Positions 16,504 to 25,924 are shown, counted from the first letter of the stretch. The stretch: 49,719 nucleotides of DNA from an uncultured Alphaproteobacteria bacterium (GCA_937926445.1 CALBAK010000029.1:1-49719); one strand, 5' to 3'. Translations and numbers: made by a program. The notes: generated from the letters alone by a model not told the origin.

Positions 16504-16691
16504 CGATCCGTCCCGTCCGTTTCACGAGGCGCAGGTCGGTCCGGAAGACCGGCCGATCTGCAGGTAAGCCGCCGCACCCGGGGCGGCAAGCCGGTGCGGC
16601 CTCGCCGCCCGGGCTCGCGACCCGGGGGCGGAGCTGCGGCGCCTCGCCCGTCTCCGGCCGCGAGCGTCGACCCCCGAGGCGGCCGAGGCCC

Positions 16692-19055
16692 TCAGGCGGC
16701 GCTCGGTTGCTCGCTCATGAGGCGGCGGACCCGCTCGGCCACGCGCGCCAGATCGTCGAGCGGCTTGGGCCGGGCCATCGGCTCCACTGCTTCCCCGAGC
16801 CGGGCCACGAGCCCGCGGGCGAGGAGCGCCCGGTGCAGCTCGGCCGGATCGCGCGGCAGGTTCAGGAGACCGCGGGTGGCGAGATGGTCCACGAGCCGGC
16901 CGAGCGCGTGCTGCTGATGCGGGGTGCCGCGATAGCTCGTGCCGCCGCCCACGAGCAGCCGGCCGAAGCGGACCAGCTTCGGGCCGAACGGGATGCGATC
17001 GTACCAGCGCGGCAGGTCCACGAGGCGCGTGGGCTTACCGGCGAGGCAGGCCTCGGCGAGGCTCGCGAGTTCGTCGGCGGTCACCACCACCCGATCGGCC
17101 AGGGCGAGGAAGGCTGCCCGGGCGTCCCGATCCTCGCCCGTTCCGGCCCGCACCGCGACTTGCGGCAGGCCCGCGAGGGCCGCCCGCAGCGCTGCCGCCG
17201 CCGGCTCGGGCGTCTTGCGGTCGAGGTGGAGGAGAACCGCACCTCCGCCGGCCCGCAGCTCTTCGGCGAGCAGCGTTCCGGCCCGGGCGAGGGCCGCCGC
17301 CGTGACCCGATAGCCGTCCCGGCCACGGCCGACGATCAGGGCCGTCCAGGGCCGCGACAGGCCGACGAGCCGCTCGGCCCAGGTGGCGCGGGCGGCTTCC
17401 ACCCGGGCCGGGTCGAGACCGGCGAGCGGGGCCGCCACGGGCAGCACGTTGTCGCGCAGCGGCAGCCGCGCCTGCGGGGTGGCGACGATCAGGTCGAACA
17501 GTTCGAAAGGTGCCCGCGGCCGGCCGATCTGGACGAGCCGGGTCCGGCCGCCCGAGGCCCGCCGGATCCAGAGCGCGGCCGGCACGCTCTTGCGGCCGGA
17601 GGCCAGCACGAGGTCGGGCCAGGGCGGGCTCAGGGGATCGCTCGCGGTCCGATCGACGCTCGCGAGCGAAGCGCCCAGGAGGAGATTGGGCAGACGACGG
17701 CGGCCGTTGAGCACGAGCCGGCGGCTCTCCCAGGGCCAGCCCAGGGCGCCCGCGAGCTCCTCGACCTGGCGGTCGTAGACCGGATCGCCCGTGGTGAGTG
17801 CCCACACCTTGGGATGGCCGGGATCCGCCGTGCGTCGGCAGGTGAAGCCGCGCGCGCCGGTCGAAGCGAACCGCGGGTCGGGAGCCACCTCGAGCCGCCA
17901 GGAGGGGCCGGGCCGCCGACTGGCCGCCTCGGCGATCCGCCGTCGCCACCATTCGGGGCTCGCGAGGCCCTGGAGCGCGCGCGCTCGAACCCGCACGATT
18001 ACGGCCTTGCCGGCGCAGGCGAAAAGCCCGTCCAGCACCCAGGCGATGTCGGCCGGCGGCAGCCGGTCGAGCAGGTCCCACGCGAGGACCGCGTCGACCG
18101 GACCGGCGCTTTGGAGATGCGGGTCGCGGGCGAGGTCGACGGCCACCGCTTCGAGTCCCTGAGGCAGGGCTTCGACGCTCGGAGCTCCGCCGAAGCCGAC
18201 CAAGAGCAGGCGGCGGGCCCCCGCGTCGGCGAGCAGGCGGCGGTCGGCCTCGCTCGGCCGGGCGGGCTCGACCGGCGGCAGCGGCTCGTTCGCGAAGGCG
18301 AGCTCGCGAAAGGTCGGCGACGGCCGATCGGGCCCGAAGATCTGGTAGCCCGCGGCATCGGCCTCCCGCTCGAGGTCGTACCAGATGTAGGCGAGCGGGT
18401 TCGGGTGGTAGGAATAGTCGTCCGGGAAGGGCTCCCAGGGTTGCTGGTGCAGGGCCGTGTAGTGCAGGCACTTGGTGCGGCCCTCGACATATTCCTGGTC
18501 GCGGGCGTTCCAGTGCGGATCGCACGGACCCCAGAGGCCCGGTACCGAGGCCGGCTTCTTGATCAAGGCGTGCTTGCCCTCGCGCGCGGCCGTGGCGCGG
18601 TTCCACAAGGGCAACATCTTGGCGCAGTCGATCAGCATGACCGAGGTCTCTTCGGGCGAGATCGCGAGATAGCCGTGCTCGCCCATCTCGAGGTCGAAGA
18701 GTTCGGCCGGATCGGCCAGGTAGATCTGGTCGACGTCGTTGTAGATCGCCCGGCCCACGCCACCCGCGAGCTCGGGGATCGCGAAGCGGTACTTCGTGAA
18801 GCCGGTCCGCCAGCCCTTCCGGTCGAAGCCCGCGAGATCGCTCATCCGGTAGATCTCGTAAGCCCGCGCGGGGTCGCGGTGCTTCTCTATCGACCAGAAG
18901 AAGATCCGCTCGGCCCGGTACTGGGCCGGTTCGGTGCCGAGGAAAATGCGGACCGGGGGGGTCGGGCTCGGCGTCACACCCGGCCGCGGCGGCAGCAGGA
19001 CACATTCCGGCTGCTCGCGGAAATAGGGCCAGGTGCGCGCCGCAGAAGCGTCCAT
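16692..19055 (-). CDS. Three-part fusion: glycosyltransferase-like, methyltransferase-like and ELM1-family domains
   Basis: A 787-residue protein. Residues about 35-260 look like a GT8-type glycosyltransferase-like domain (RIFLGTEPAQ start; NDVDQIYL at 106-113 provides the D-x-D metal motif). Residues about 280-400 resemble a degenerate class-I methyltransferase (LLLVGFGG, then AWDLLDRLPP). Residues about 410-740 match the mitochondrial-fission ELM1 family (DUF1022), with WALTTGDPVYDRQVEEL at the start and GRGRDGYRV in the middle; ELM1 proteins are glycosyltransferase-B-like. It follows the hydroxylase operon on the same strand. A role in glycosylating an envelope lipid is inferred only from domains and neighbourhood. 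The ATG at 19055 gives the complete first domain. Confidence 0.75.
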   Translation of the reverse strand: MDASAARTWPYFREQPECVLLPPRPGVTPSPTPPVRIFLGTEPAQYRAERIFFWSIEKHRDPARAYEIYRMSDLAGFDRKGWRTGFTKYRFAIPELAGGVGRAIYNDVDQIYLADPAELFDLEMGEHGYLAISPEETSVMLIDCAKMLPLWNRATAAREGKHALIKKPASVPGLWGPCDPHWNARDQEYVEGRTKCLHYTALHQQPWEPFPDDYSYHPNPLAYIWYDLEREADAAGYQIFGPDRPSPTFRELAFANEPLPPVEPARPSEADRRLLADAGARRLLLVGFGGAPSVEALPQGLEAVAVDLARDPHLQSAGPVDAVLAWDLLDRLPPADIAWVLDGLFACAGKAVIVRVRARALQGLASPEWWRRRIAEAASRRPGPSWRLEVAPDPRFASTGARGFTCRRTADPGHPKVWALTTGDPVYDRQVEELAGALGWPWESRRLVLNGRRRLPNLLLGASLASVDRTASDPLSPPWPDLVLASGRKSVPAALWIRRASGGRTRLVQIGRPRAPFELFDLIVATPQARLPLRDNVLPVAAPLAGLDPARVEAARATWAERLVGLSRPWTALIVGRGRDGYRVTAAALARAGTLLAEELRAGGGAVLLHLDRKTPEPAAAALRAALAGLPQVAVRAGTGEDRDARAAFLALADRVVVTADELASLAEACLAGKPTRLVDLPRWYDRIPFGPKLVRFGRLLVGGGTSYRGTPHQQHALGRLVDHLATRGLLNLPRDPAELHRALLARGLVARLGEAVEPMARPKPLDDLARVAERVRRLMSEQPSAA

Positions 19056-19092
19056 CGACGAATCCTCCGCCGAGGCTACGGGTCGAGGGGAG

Positions 19093-20844
19093 CTAGGCCC
19101 CGGCCGATCCCCCCGTCAACTCGACCGCTGGTCGCTGCGCCGCGACGCGGCCGGGTGCGACCGGTACCACGGTGCCGCCCTCCACGTGCCAGATCCGATC
19201 GGCGACTTCGAGCAGCTCCGGCCGGTGGGTCACGGCGAGCACGGTCGTGCGGTCGGCGAGGCGGCGGATGTTGCGGGTGATCTCCGAGGCGGTGGTCGGG
19301 TCGAGCGCGCTCGTGACCTCGTCGAGCACGAGCAGCTTGGGCGAGCCCAGGAGCGCCCGGGCGAGCGCGATGCGCTGGCGCTGGCCGCCCGAGAGCCGCG
19401 CACCGCGCTCGCCCACCATCGTCTCGAGCCCCTCGGGTAGGGCGGCCACGAAGTCCCAGGCCTCGGCGGTCCGAAGCGCCGCCTCGAGGGCGGTGTCGTC
19501 GAGGCTGTCGTCGCCGAGGGTGAGGTTGGCGCGGATCGTGTCGTGGAACAGCACCGTCTCCTGCGGCACGTAGCCGACCATCCGCCGCCAACTGAGGAGG
19601 TCGATCTCGGCCAGATCGACCCCGTCGATCGTGACCCGGCCGCTGTCCGGCCGGTGGAGGCCGAGAATGAGATCTACCACGGTCGTCTTGCCGGCGCCCG
19701 AGGGGCCGGTGAGCACGGTGAGCGAGCCCGCCGGCACGAGGAGGCTCGCCCGCTCGAGGACGCGATGGGAGCCGTGCGCGAAGCTCACCGCCTCGAGCGC
19801 CACGGCTCGCTCGAAACGGGCCGGCAGCCGGCCGGGATTGGGCTCGGGGGCGGCCGCCGCTTCGGCGATCAGCTCCTCGGCCTGGTACCAGGAGGCCTCC
19901 ATCTCGACCGCTGTCTGATAGACCTTCTGCAGTTTGCCGATCGAGGAGACCGAGCGGTAGAGGACGATGCCCACGACCACGAGCTCGGCGACCGGCACCC
20001 GCCAGATCGACCAGGCGACCCAGAAGCCCGAGCCCAGAGCGATCGCGAGCAGCATGTCCTGGAGATTGTTGAGCCCCTCGCGGTTCAGGACCTGGCGGCG
20101 AATCGTCTTGTGCAGCCGGCGGATGCGGGTCTCGAACAGGCGGGCGAAGGCGGCCTCCCGCGCCATCGCCCTGACGGGCTTGAGATTGCCGAGCGTGTCC
20201 GAGAGATAGACGAGCAGATCCTTGGTCCGGGACGCCTGCTTGCGGCCGGCAGTGCGCGAGCCGCGGACGAAGATCGCGAGCGCCGCGGTGATGAGGGCAC
20301 CGATGACCGCAGCGGCGAGCGCGATCTTCCAGGAGACGAGGACCGCGATCGCGCCCATGACTGCGCTCTGGATGGCGAGTGCCAGGAGTTCGGCCACGAG
20401 CGTGAAGGCGCGGCCGGCGCGCATCGCCTCGCCCGAGGCGACGTTGGCGATCCGTCCGAGCGGCTGGTGGACGAGAAAGCGCCAGCGCACCGCCAAGAGA
20501 TGCTCGATCAGTCGGCGGCGAATGCCGGTCGTCACGGTCGCCATCGCGTTGCCCACATAGACCGTGGCGACCAGGCGGAGGGCCGACCGGAGCACGAGGA
20601 TCGCGACCACGAGGATCAGGAGAGGGCCGACCTCGAGCGGCAGGCCGAGCCACGCGAGAGCGCTGCGGACCGCACGATTGAGGGGCGAAGTGTCCTGCGC
20701 CCCGCTGTCGGCTGCCACGCCGATCAGCGGCATGAGGGTGGCGAAGCCGAGCCCCTCGGCGAGAGTGGCCGCGAGCAGCGCCAGCACCAGGAGCCAGGGC
20801 CGGGTGCCCGGTGCGGTGAAGAAGATCCAAAGGAGCTTGCGCAT
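19093..20844 (-). CDS. MsbA-like ABC transporter, fused permease and ATPase
   Basis: A 583-residue ABC exporter half-transporter: six predicted membrane helices over residues 1-320, then an ATPase domain with Walker A GPSGAGKTT, a Q-loop in YVPQETVLF, signature LSGGQRQRIALARAL and Walker B LLVLDEVTSALD. Family members flip lipid-linked saccharides, lipid A cores or peptides. Its location just upstream of the glycosyltransferase/ELM1 fusion on the same strand, spaced by 37 bases, suggests flipping a glycolipid made by that protein (inference). The start at 20844 (MRKLLWIFF) was chosen because the long upstream frame is not supported by homology. It could equally serve another envelope polymer. 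Confidence 0.88.
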   Translation of the reverse strand: MRKLLWIFFTAPGTRPWLLVLALLAATLAEGLGFATLMPLIGVAADSGAQDTSPLNRAVRSALAWLGLPLEVGPLLILVVAILVLRSALRLVATVYVGNAMATVTTGIRRRLIEHLLAVRWRFLVHQPLGRIANVASGEAMRAGRAFTLVAELLALAIQSAVMGAIAVLVSWKIALAAAVIGALITAALAIFVRGSRTAGRKQASRTKDLLVYLSDTLGNLKPVRAMAREAAFARLFETRIRRLHKTIRRQVLNREGLNNLQDMLLAIALGSGFWVAWSIWRVPVAELVVVGIVLYRSVSSIGKLQKVYQTAVEMEASWYQAEELIAEAAAAPEPNPGRLPARFERAVALEAVSFAHGSHRVLERASLLVPAGSLTVLTGPSGAGKTTVVDLILGLHRPDSGRVTIDGVDLAEIDLLSWRRMVGYVPQETVLFHDTIRANLTLGDDSLDDTALEAALRTAEAWDFVAALPEGLETMVGERGARLSGGQRQRIALARALLGSPKLLVLDEVTSALDPTTASEITRNIRRLADRTTVLAVTHRPELLEVADRIWHVEGGTVVPVAPGRVAAQRPAVELTGGSAGA

Positions 20845-20945
20845 CGTTGCGGTCGGTCGCGGCGCGCCGGAGCTCGGCGCCCCGGGGCGCTTCCCACAAG
20901 CCCGGGGGCCTGTCCAGAGGAGCCCGCAGGATCGAGTACCCCCGC

Positions 20946-21998
20946 CTAGCTCGGCTCGGGCCGGATCCAGTCCTCCAGGATCGCCCGGCCGAGGGCGAGC
21001 AGCACCGGCCCGATGAAGATCCCGAGAAAGCCGAAGGCATAGGCGCCGCCCACCACGCCGAGGAAGGTCAGGAGGAAGGAGAGGTTGCTCTCGCGCGAGA
21101 TCAGCCAGGGGCGGATCAGGTTGTCGATCCCGCTGATCACGAAGAAGCCGTAGGCCGCGAGGAAGAGCCCGGCCGCCGTCTGCCCCTGGATCCCGAGCCA
21201 ACCGGCGAGGGGCAGCCAGACGAGCGGCGGGCCGATCGCCGGGAGCAGGCCCGTGAAGAAGGTGAGCACACCCAGGGCGAGCGCACCGGGGATGCCCACG
21301 AGCGCGAAGCCGATCGCCGCCACCGCACCCTGGACGATCGCCGTACCGACGAAGCCGTAGACCACGCCGCGCACGGTCGAGCCCGCGACCTCGAGGAGAT
21401 GTTGTGCCCGCTCGCCCAGGATTCGCTCGCCGGCGCGCCGGGTCTGCTCCACGAGATGCAGCCCGTCGCGCAAGAAAAAGAAGGCGGCGGTCAGCGAGAG
21501 GGCGAGCTCGAAGAGGCCGGAGCCGAGGGCGAGGCCGGCGCGGATCGCGAAGTCGCGCGCCGTGGCGAGCCAGGGCTGGACCAGGCCCGGCAAGTCGCGC
21601 AGGTCCTCGGCGAGGCGGTTCCAGGCATCGACGAGCTGCGGCCCGACCGTCGGCAGGTCGAACAGCCATTCGGGTGGCGGCGGCATGCCGAGCTCGAGCA
21701 GCTGACGGATCGAATCGACGAGGAGCGTGATCCCGTCCGCGAGCTGGCGGCCGACCAGGACGAGCGGGAGGAGAAGCGCGACCCCGAGGAGGATCGTGGC
21801 GAGCCCGGCGGCGAGACCGGCCCGGCCGCGCAGGACGCGGACCAGCCGGGCGTGCAGCGGCCAGGCGGCATAGGCCAGGATGGCGGCCCACAAGAGGGCG
21901 GAGAGGAAGGGGAGGAGGACAAGCAGGATGCCGAAGCCGAGGGCGGCGAGGGCGACGAGCCCGACGGCGAGCTCGACCCGGGGATCGACCAGGCGCAT
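20946..21998 (-). CDS. AI-2E family transporter (PerM-like permease)
   Basis: A 350-residue membrane protein with about eight hydrophobic helices and the AI-2E/UPF0118 signature region GLLPAIGPPLVWLPLAG and GIFIGPVLLALG toward the C-terminus. Family members have been linked to autoinducer-2 efflux, Na+/H+ antiport and general permease roles; the substrate cannot be read from sequence. The ATG at 21998 was selected because hydrophobic homology starts there (MRLVDPRVELAVG); a frame open to 22925 overlaps the next gene. Its start is only 20 bases after the dehydrogenase stop, so these two genes probably share a transcript. Confidence 0.87.
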   Translation of the reverse strand: MRLVDPRVELAVGLVALAALGFGILLVLLPFLSALLWAAILAYAAWPLHARLVRVLRGRAGLAAGLATILLGVALLLPLVLVGRQLADGITLLVDSIRQLLELGMPPPPEWLFDLPTVGPQLVDAWNRLAEDLRDLPGLVQPWLATARDFAIRAGLALGSGLFELALSLTAAFFFLRDGLHLVEQTRRAGERILGERAQHLLEVAGSTVRGVVYGFVGTAIVQGAVAAIGFALVGIPGALALGVLTFFTGLLPAIGPPLVWLPLAGWLGIQGQTAAGLFLAAYGFFVISGIDNLIRPWLISRESNLSFLLTFLGVVGGAYAFGFLGIFIGPVLLALGRAILEDWIRPEPS

Positions 21999-22018
21999 CG
22001 GGCCGGGGCCGGCCGGCC

Positions 22019-22918
22019 TCAGCCTTCGCCGCGGCCTCTGACCTCGATCCCGGCGAGCCGCTCGTAGACCTTGACCACGGCCGAATCGTCCTCGCGGCCG
22101 AGGCCGGCTGCGGCGGCGGCCAGGAATTGCTGGTGCGCCGCCGCCGCGAGCGGCAACGGGAAGCGCAGCGCGCGGCCGAGGTCGAGCACGATGCCGAGGT
22201 CCTTGACGAAGATCTCCACCGCCGAAAGCGGGGTGAAGTCGCGCGCCAGGATGTGCGGGACCCGATTCTCGAACATCCAGGAACTGCCGGCGCTGTTGGC
22301 GATCACCTCGTAGAGCGTGGCGGCATCCGCTCCGGCCCGCACACCGAGTGCCATCGCCTCGCAGGCGGCAGCGATGTGAACGCCCGCCAAATGCTGGTTG
22401 ATGGTCTTGACGGTGGAGGCGATCCCGGGCTCGGCGCCGAGCCGGTAGATCTTGGCCGCCATCGCCTCGAGGGCCGGCCCGGCCGCGGCGAAGGCGGCCT
22501 CGCCGCCGCTCGCCATGATGGTGAGCTCGCCCGCTTCGGCCTTGAGCCGGCCACCCGAGATCGGCGCATCGAGGAAGGGGTGCCCGGCAGCGGCGAGCGC
22601 CGCGCCGAGGGCGCGGGCGAAGGCCGGTGGCACGGTCGCGTGGAGGACGACCGTGGCAGCCGGGGCGAGTGCCGGACGGGCGGCGTCGAGGACCGCCCGG
22701 GCTTGCTCGGCGGTGGCGACGACGATCAGGAGGAGGGCGGCACCGGCCGCCGCTTCGGCCGGGTCGCGGGCCTCCTCGCCGCCGGCGGCGACGTGCCGGG
22801 CCCGGGCTTCGGCCGAGAGATCGTAGCCGCGCACCACGAAGCCCTTGCGGAGGAGGTTGGCGGCCATCGGCCCGCCCATCGCTCCGAGCCCGACGAACCC
22901 GACCCGAACCGGTTCCAT
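22019..22918 (-). CDS. ltnD: NAD-dependent beta-hydroxyacid dehydrogenase, L-threonate dehydrogenase-like
   Basis: A 299-residue beta-hydroxyacid dehydrogenase. The Rossmann start is VGFVGLGAMGGPMAANLL, the substrate segment is DAPISGGRLKAEAGELT, and the catalytic lysine is in TVKTINQHLAGVHIA. The KxxxQxLAGVHIA arrangement is closest to LtnD, which oxidises L-threonate, rather than to 3-hydroxyisobutyrate dehydrogenase; the symbol is tentative. The partner genes of the threonate pathway (otnC, otnI) are not adjacent. The ATG at 22918 follows AAGGGGGTG. It shares an intergenic region of 146 bases with the divergent GYD gene. Cytoplasmic. Confidence 0.72.
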   Translation of the reverse strand: MEPVRVGFVGLGAMGGPMAANLLRKGFVVRGYDLSAEARARHVAAGGEEARDPAEAAAGAALLLIVVATAEQARAVLDAARPALAPAATVVLHATVPPAFARALGAALAAAGHPFLDAPISGGRLKAEAGELTIMASGGEAAFAAAGPALEAMAAKIYRLGAEPGIASTVKTINQHLAGVHIAAACEAMALGVRAGADAATLYEVIANSAGSSWMFENRVPHILARDFTPLSAVEIFVKDLGIVLDLGRALRFPLPLAAAAHQQFLAAAAAGLGREDDSAVVKVYERLAGIEVRGRGEG

Positions 22919-23064
22919 CCCGCACCCCCTTCTCGAACGCGCGCGATCCTCGCGCCCGCGCGCGGCCCGGACAAGCCGCGGACAGCCGGCGGCAGCGGTG
23001 CTAACGTGCGGAAATCGGTGGCGAAGGCGCCCCGAGCGGGGAGGAACGAAAGGGAGGCGCGGAG

Positions 23065-23358
23065 ATGACGCTTTTCGTTGCACTCGTGAACTGGACGGAC
23101 CAGGGCATCCGGGCGGTGCACCGCTCGCCCGAGCGGTTCGACGAGGCGAAGGCGCTGCTCGAGGCGATGGGCGGCCGGATCCTACACCTGTTCATGACGA
23201 TGGGCCCCTTCGATCTCGTCGTGGTCTACGAGACGCCGGACGATGCGATCGCGGCGCGCTGGACGCTGCAGCTCGCGAGCCGAGGGAACGTACGGACCCT
23301 CACGATGAAGGCTTATCCCGAGGCGGCCTATCGCGAAATCGTGGCGGCGCTCGGCTGA
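23065..23358 (+). CDS. GYD domain protein
   Basis: A 97-residue GYD-family protein with the pattern LVNWTDQGI at the N-terminus and MGPFDLVVVYETPD in the middle, which corresponds to the conserved G-x-x-D core of the family. These are ferredoxin-like dimeric alpha/beta proteins of unknown function, often near sugar or methylotrophy genes. The ATG follows AGGGAGGCGCGG. It stands alone between the dehydrogenase and xoxF; the 190 bases after it hold the xoxF promoter. No membrane segment or signal peptide is present. Confidence 0.85.
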   Translation: MTLFVALVNWTDQGIRAVHRSPERFDEAKALLEAMGGRILHLFMTMGPFDLVVVYETPDDAIAARWTLQLASRGNVRTLTMKAYPEAAYREIVAALG

Positions 23359-23379
23359 GCAGGCTTGCGAGCGACGAGC

Positions 23380-23408
23380 TTGCGCTGTCGGTACGCGCTC
23401 TTTAAAAA
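23380..23408 (+). promoter_or_regulatory. Candidate xoxF promoter
   Basis: TTGCGC (23380-23385) and TAAAAA (23403-23408) are separated by 17 bases; each agrees with the sigma-70 consensus at four of six positions. The run of T and A residues at 23400-23410 is unusual for this GC-rich region. A start near 23415 would leave an untranslated leader of about 130 bases before the GTG at 23549, room for methanol or lanthanide control, though no operator repeat is evident. Confidence 0.38.
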
Positions 23409-23548
23409 ATGGTGGCTTACGCGAATCGGTCGGAGGGCCGGGGCGCCGCTGACCCAGAGGAGGGCGGCGTGCCGGCGGGGTGGGAGGGCGGTTCCGATCG
23501 GCGTGCGGATGCGACCACGCGACAAGAACCAACGACGGAGGCAAGGTC

Positions 23549-25336
23549 GTGAAGTCGAAGGTCGTGCTCGGTTGCGGCGTCGCGATGGCGGCGTTGCTCG
23601 CTGGGCCATCGCTCGCCGAGGCCAACGACGAGCTGTTGCTCCTGCAGGAGAACCCGGCCTATTGGGTTATGCAGGGTGGCAACTACTCGCATCATCGGTA
23701 CAGCCAGCTCGCGCAGATCAACAAGAACAACGCCAAGGACCTGAAGGTCGCCTGGACCTTCTCGACCGGCGTCCTGCGCGGCCACGAGGGCGGCCCCCTC
23801 GTGATCGGCAACGTGATGTACGTCCATACACCGTTCCCGAACATCGTCTACGCGCTCGACCTCAACGAGCCGGGCCGGGTGATCTGGAAGTACGAGCCGA
23901 AGCAGGATCCGAACGTCATCCCGGTGATGTGCTGCGACACGGTCAATCGCGGCGTCGCCTACGGTGACGGCAAGATCTTCCTGCACCAGGCCGACACCAC
24001 GCTCGTCGCGCTCGACGCCAAGACCGGCAAGGTTCTCTGGCAGAGCAAGAACGGCGATCCGTCCAAGGGCGAGACCGGCACCTCGGCGCCGCTCGTTTAC
24101 AAGGACAAGGTCTACGTCGGCATCTCGGGCGGCGAGTTCGGCGTCCGCTGCCATCTGACCGCCTACGACATCAAGACCGGCCAGCGGGTCTGGCGCGGCT
24201 ACTCGATGGGCCCGGACAACGAGATTCTCGTCGATCCGGAGAAGACCACCGAGCTCGGCAAGCCGGTCGGCAAGGACTCGAGCCTCAAGACCTGGCAGGG
24301 CGATCAGTGGAAGATCGGTGGTGGCTGCACTTGGGGCTGGATCTCGGTCGACCCGGAGCTGAACCTCGTCTACTACGGGTCGGGTAATCCAGGCACCTGG
24401 AACCCGGTCCAGCGGCCCGGTGACAACAAGTGGTCGATGACCATCTGGGCGCGCAACGCGGACACCGGCGTCGCCAAGTGGGTCTACCAGATGACCCCCC
24501 ACGACGAGTGGGACTACGACGGCGTCAACGAGATGGTGCTGTTCGACGGCAATTGGGACGGCAAGCCGCGCAAGATGCTGTTCCACGTCGACCGCAACGG
24601 CCTCAACTATACGCTCGATCGGGTGACCGGCGAGCTCTTGCGCGCCGACAAGTCCTTCCCCTGGGTCAACTGGGTGAAGGAGGTGAAGGACGGCCGGCCG
24701 GTCGTCGATCCCAGGTACTCGACACACGCCAACGGCGAGGACGTCAACACCAAGGGCATCTGCCCGGCGGCGCTCGGCACCAAGGACCAGCAGCCGGTGG
24801 CCTACAGCCCGAAGACCGGCCTCATGTACGTGCCGTACAACACGGTCTGCATGGACTACGAGCCGTTCCGGGTGACCTACACCGCCGGTCAGCCCTATGT
24901 CGGCGCGACCGTGTCCATGTACCCGGCGCCCGGTGGCGACACGCTCGGTGCGATCGGTGCCTGGGACCCGATCAAGGGTGGCCACAAGTGGCTCAACATC
25001 GAGCAGTTCTCGGTGTGGTCGGGCGTGCTCGCCACGGCCGGTGACATCGTCGCCTACGGCACCCTAGAGGGTTACCTCAAGGTGCTCGACGCCGACACGG
25101 GTCGCGAGCTCTATCGGTTCAAGACCCCGTCCGGCATCATCGGCAACGTCAACACCTACATGCACGGCGGCAAGCAGTACATCGCGGTGCTCTCGGGCAT
25201 CGGCGGTTGGGCCGGCATCGGCCTCGCCGCGGGCCTGACCGAGGACACCGCGGGCCTGGGTGCGGTGGGTGCCTACAAGGCGCTCTCCAACTACACCCAG
25301 CTCGGTGGTCAGCTCACGGTCTTCACCCTGAACTGA
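23549..25336 (+). CDS. xoxF: Lanthanide-dependent PQQ methanol dehydrogenase XoxF
   Basis: A 595-residue quinoprotein with an N-terminal signal peptide (residues 1 to about 25) and eight-bladed propeller repeats. It oxidises methanol, and perhaps formaldehyde or other alcohols, to the aldehyde in the periplasm. Visible active-site features are the vicinal disulfide Cys128-Cys129, metal ligands Glu196 (GGEFGVR) and Asn280 (GSGNPG), catalytic Asp322, and an extra Asp324 in HDEWDYDGV. Spacings of 126 (Glu to catalytic Asp) and 42 residues (Asn to Asp) equal those of MxaF (Glu177, Asn261, Asp303). The extra aspartate, replaced by Ala in calcium MxaF, marks the lanthanide-type enzyme. GTG at 23549 follows GGAGG by seven bases; the upstream ATG at 23480 has no such site and would bury the signal peptide. 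Confidence 0.96.
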   Translation: MKSKVVLGCGVAMAALLAGPSLAEANDELLLLQENPAYWVMQGGNYSHHRYSQLAQINKNNAKDLKVAWTFSTGVLRGHEGGPLVIGNVMYVHTPFPNIVYALDLNEPGRVIWKYEPKQDPNVIPVMCCDTVNRGVAYGDGKIFLHQADTTLVALDAKTGKVLWQSKNGDPSKGETGTSAPLVYKDKVYVGISGGEFGVRCHLTAYDIKTGQRVWRGYSMGPDNEILVDPEKTTELGKPVGKDSSLKTWQGDQWKIGGGCTWGWISVDPELNLVYYGSGNPGTWNPVQRPGDNKWSMTIWARNADTGVAKWVYQMTPHDEWDYDGVNEMVLFDGNWDGKPRKMLFHVDRNGLNYTLDRVTGELLRADKSFPWVNWVKEVKDGRPVVDPRYSTHANGEDVNTKGICPAALGTKDQQPVAYSPKTGLMYVPYNTVCMDYEPFRVTYTAGQPYVGATVSMYPAPGGDTLGAIGAWDPIKGGHKWLNIEQFSVWSGVLATAGDIVAYGTLEGYLKVLDADTGRELYRFKTPSGIIGNVNTYMHGGKQYIAVLSGIGGWAGIGLAAGLTEDTAGLGAVGAYKALSNYTQLGGQLTVFTLN

Positions 25337-25358
25337 TCCCGCGCGATCTTCCTCTCGG

Positions 25359-25394
25359 GACCCGGCGTCGGCGCGACGCCGGGTCTTTTCTTTC
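25359..25394 (+). terminator. Strong rho-independent terminator or attenuator after xoxF
   Basis: An 11-base perfect stem (GACCCGGCGTC at 25359-25369 with GACGCCGGGTC at 25375-25385) encloses a five-base loop and is followed by TTTTCTTTC. It sits 22 bases after the xoxF stop and 12 bases before the next ATG, so it should end most xoxF transcripts while allowing some read-through into the DUF3280-like gene. Confidence 0.9.
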
Positions 25395-25406
25395 GTTGGA
25401 GGCCGC

Positions 25407-25913
25407 ATGAAGTCGCCCGCATCGCCCTCCGCCTTTCTCCTCTTCCTGCTCGTCCTCGCGGCCGCGCTCCCCGCCCGAGCGGCCGACGGTGTGCGGCTCG
25501 TGCTCTTCCCGCTCGAGTTCGTCACGACGAGCATGGAGCCCGTGCGCGACGACGAGCGGGCGCGACTGCGGCTCGTCGAAGCGGAGCTCCGCCGGCTCCT
25601 GGCGGCGAAAGGCTATGTCCTGGTCGATCCCGCGCCGGTCGCCGCCGCGACCGATGCCTATGCTTCGTTACGCGAATGCGGCGGCTGCGAGCTCGAGCTC
25701 GCCCGTGCGCTCGGCGCCGAGCAGGCGGCCCTCGCCTGGGTCGGCAAGACGAGCAACCTCATTCTCGACATGACGCTCAGGATCGGCGAGGTCGAAAGCG
25801 GTCGGCTCGTTCGCAAAGGCTCGGTCGCGATCCGCGGCAACACCGACGAGAGCTGGCTGCGCGGGATCCGTTACCTCGTCGAGAACGTCGTCTTCGCCGA
25901 GCGGCGCTCCTGA
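25407..25913 (+). CDS. DUF3280/DUF2380-like secreted protein next to xoxF
   Basis: A 168-residue protein with a clear signal peptide (hydrophobic FLLFLLVLAAALPARA ending near residue 25). The mature part resembles the DUF3280/DUF2380 family: VLFPLEFVTTSMEP, then ECGGCELELARALGAE with a Cys-Gly-Gly-Cys pair, and WVGKTSNLILDM. Proteins of this family are often found beside methanol dehydrogenase genes, and a periplasmic helper role is possible, but the function is not known. The ATG follows TTGGAGGCCGC. Expression would depend on read-through of the terminator or a promoter in the short gap. Confidence 0.78.
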   Translation: MKSPASPSAFLLFLLVLAAALPARAADGVRLVLFPLEFVTTSMEPVRDDERARLRLVEAELRRLLAAKGYVLVDPAPVAAATDAYASLRECGGCELELARALGAEQAALAWVGKTSNLILDMTLRIGEVESGRLVRKGSVAIRGNTDESWLRGIRYLVENVVFAERRS

Positions 25914-25924
25914 GGTCCCGCGCC

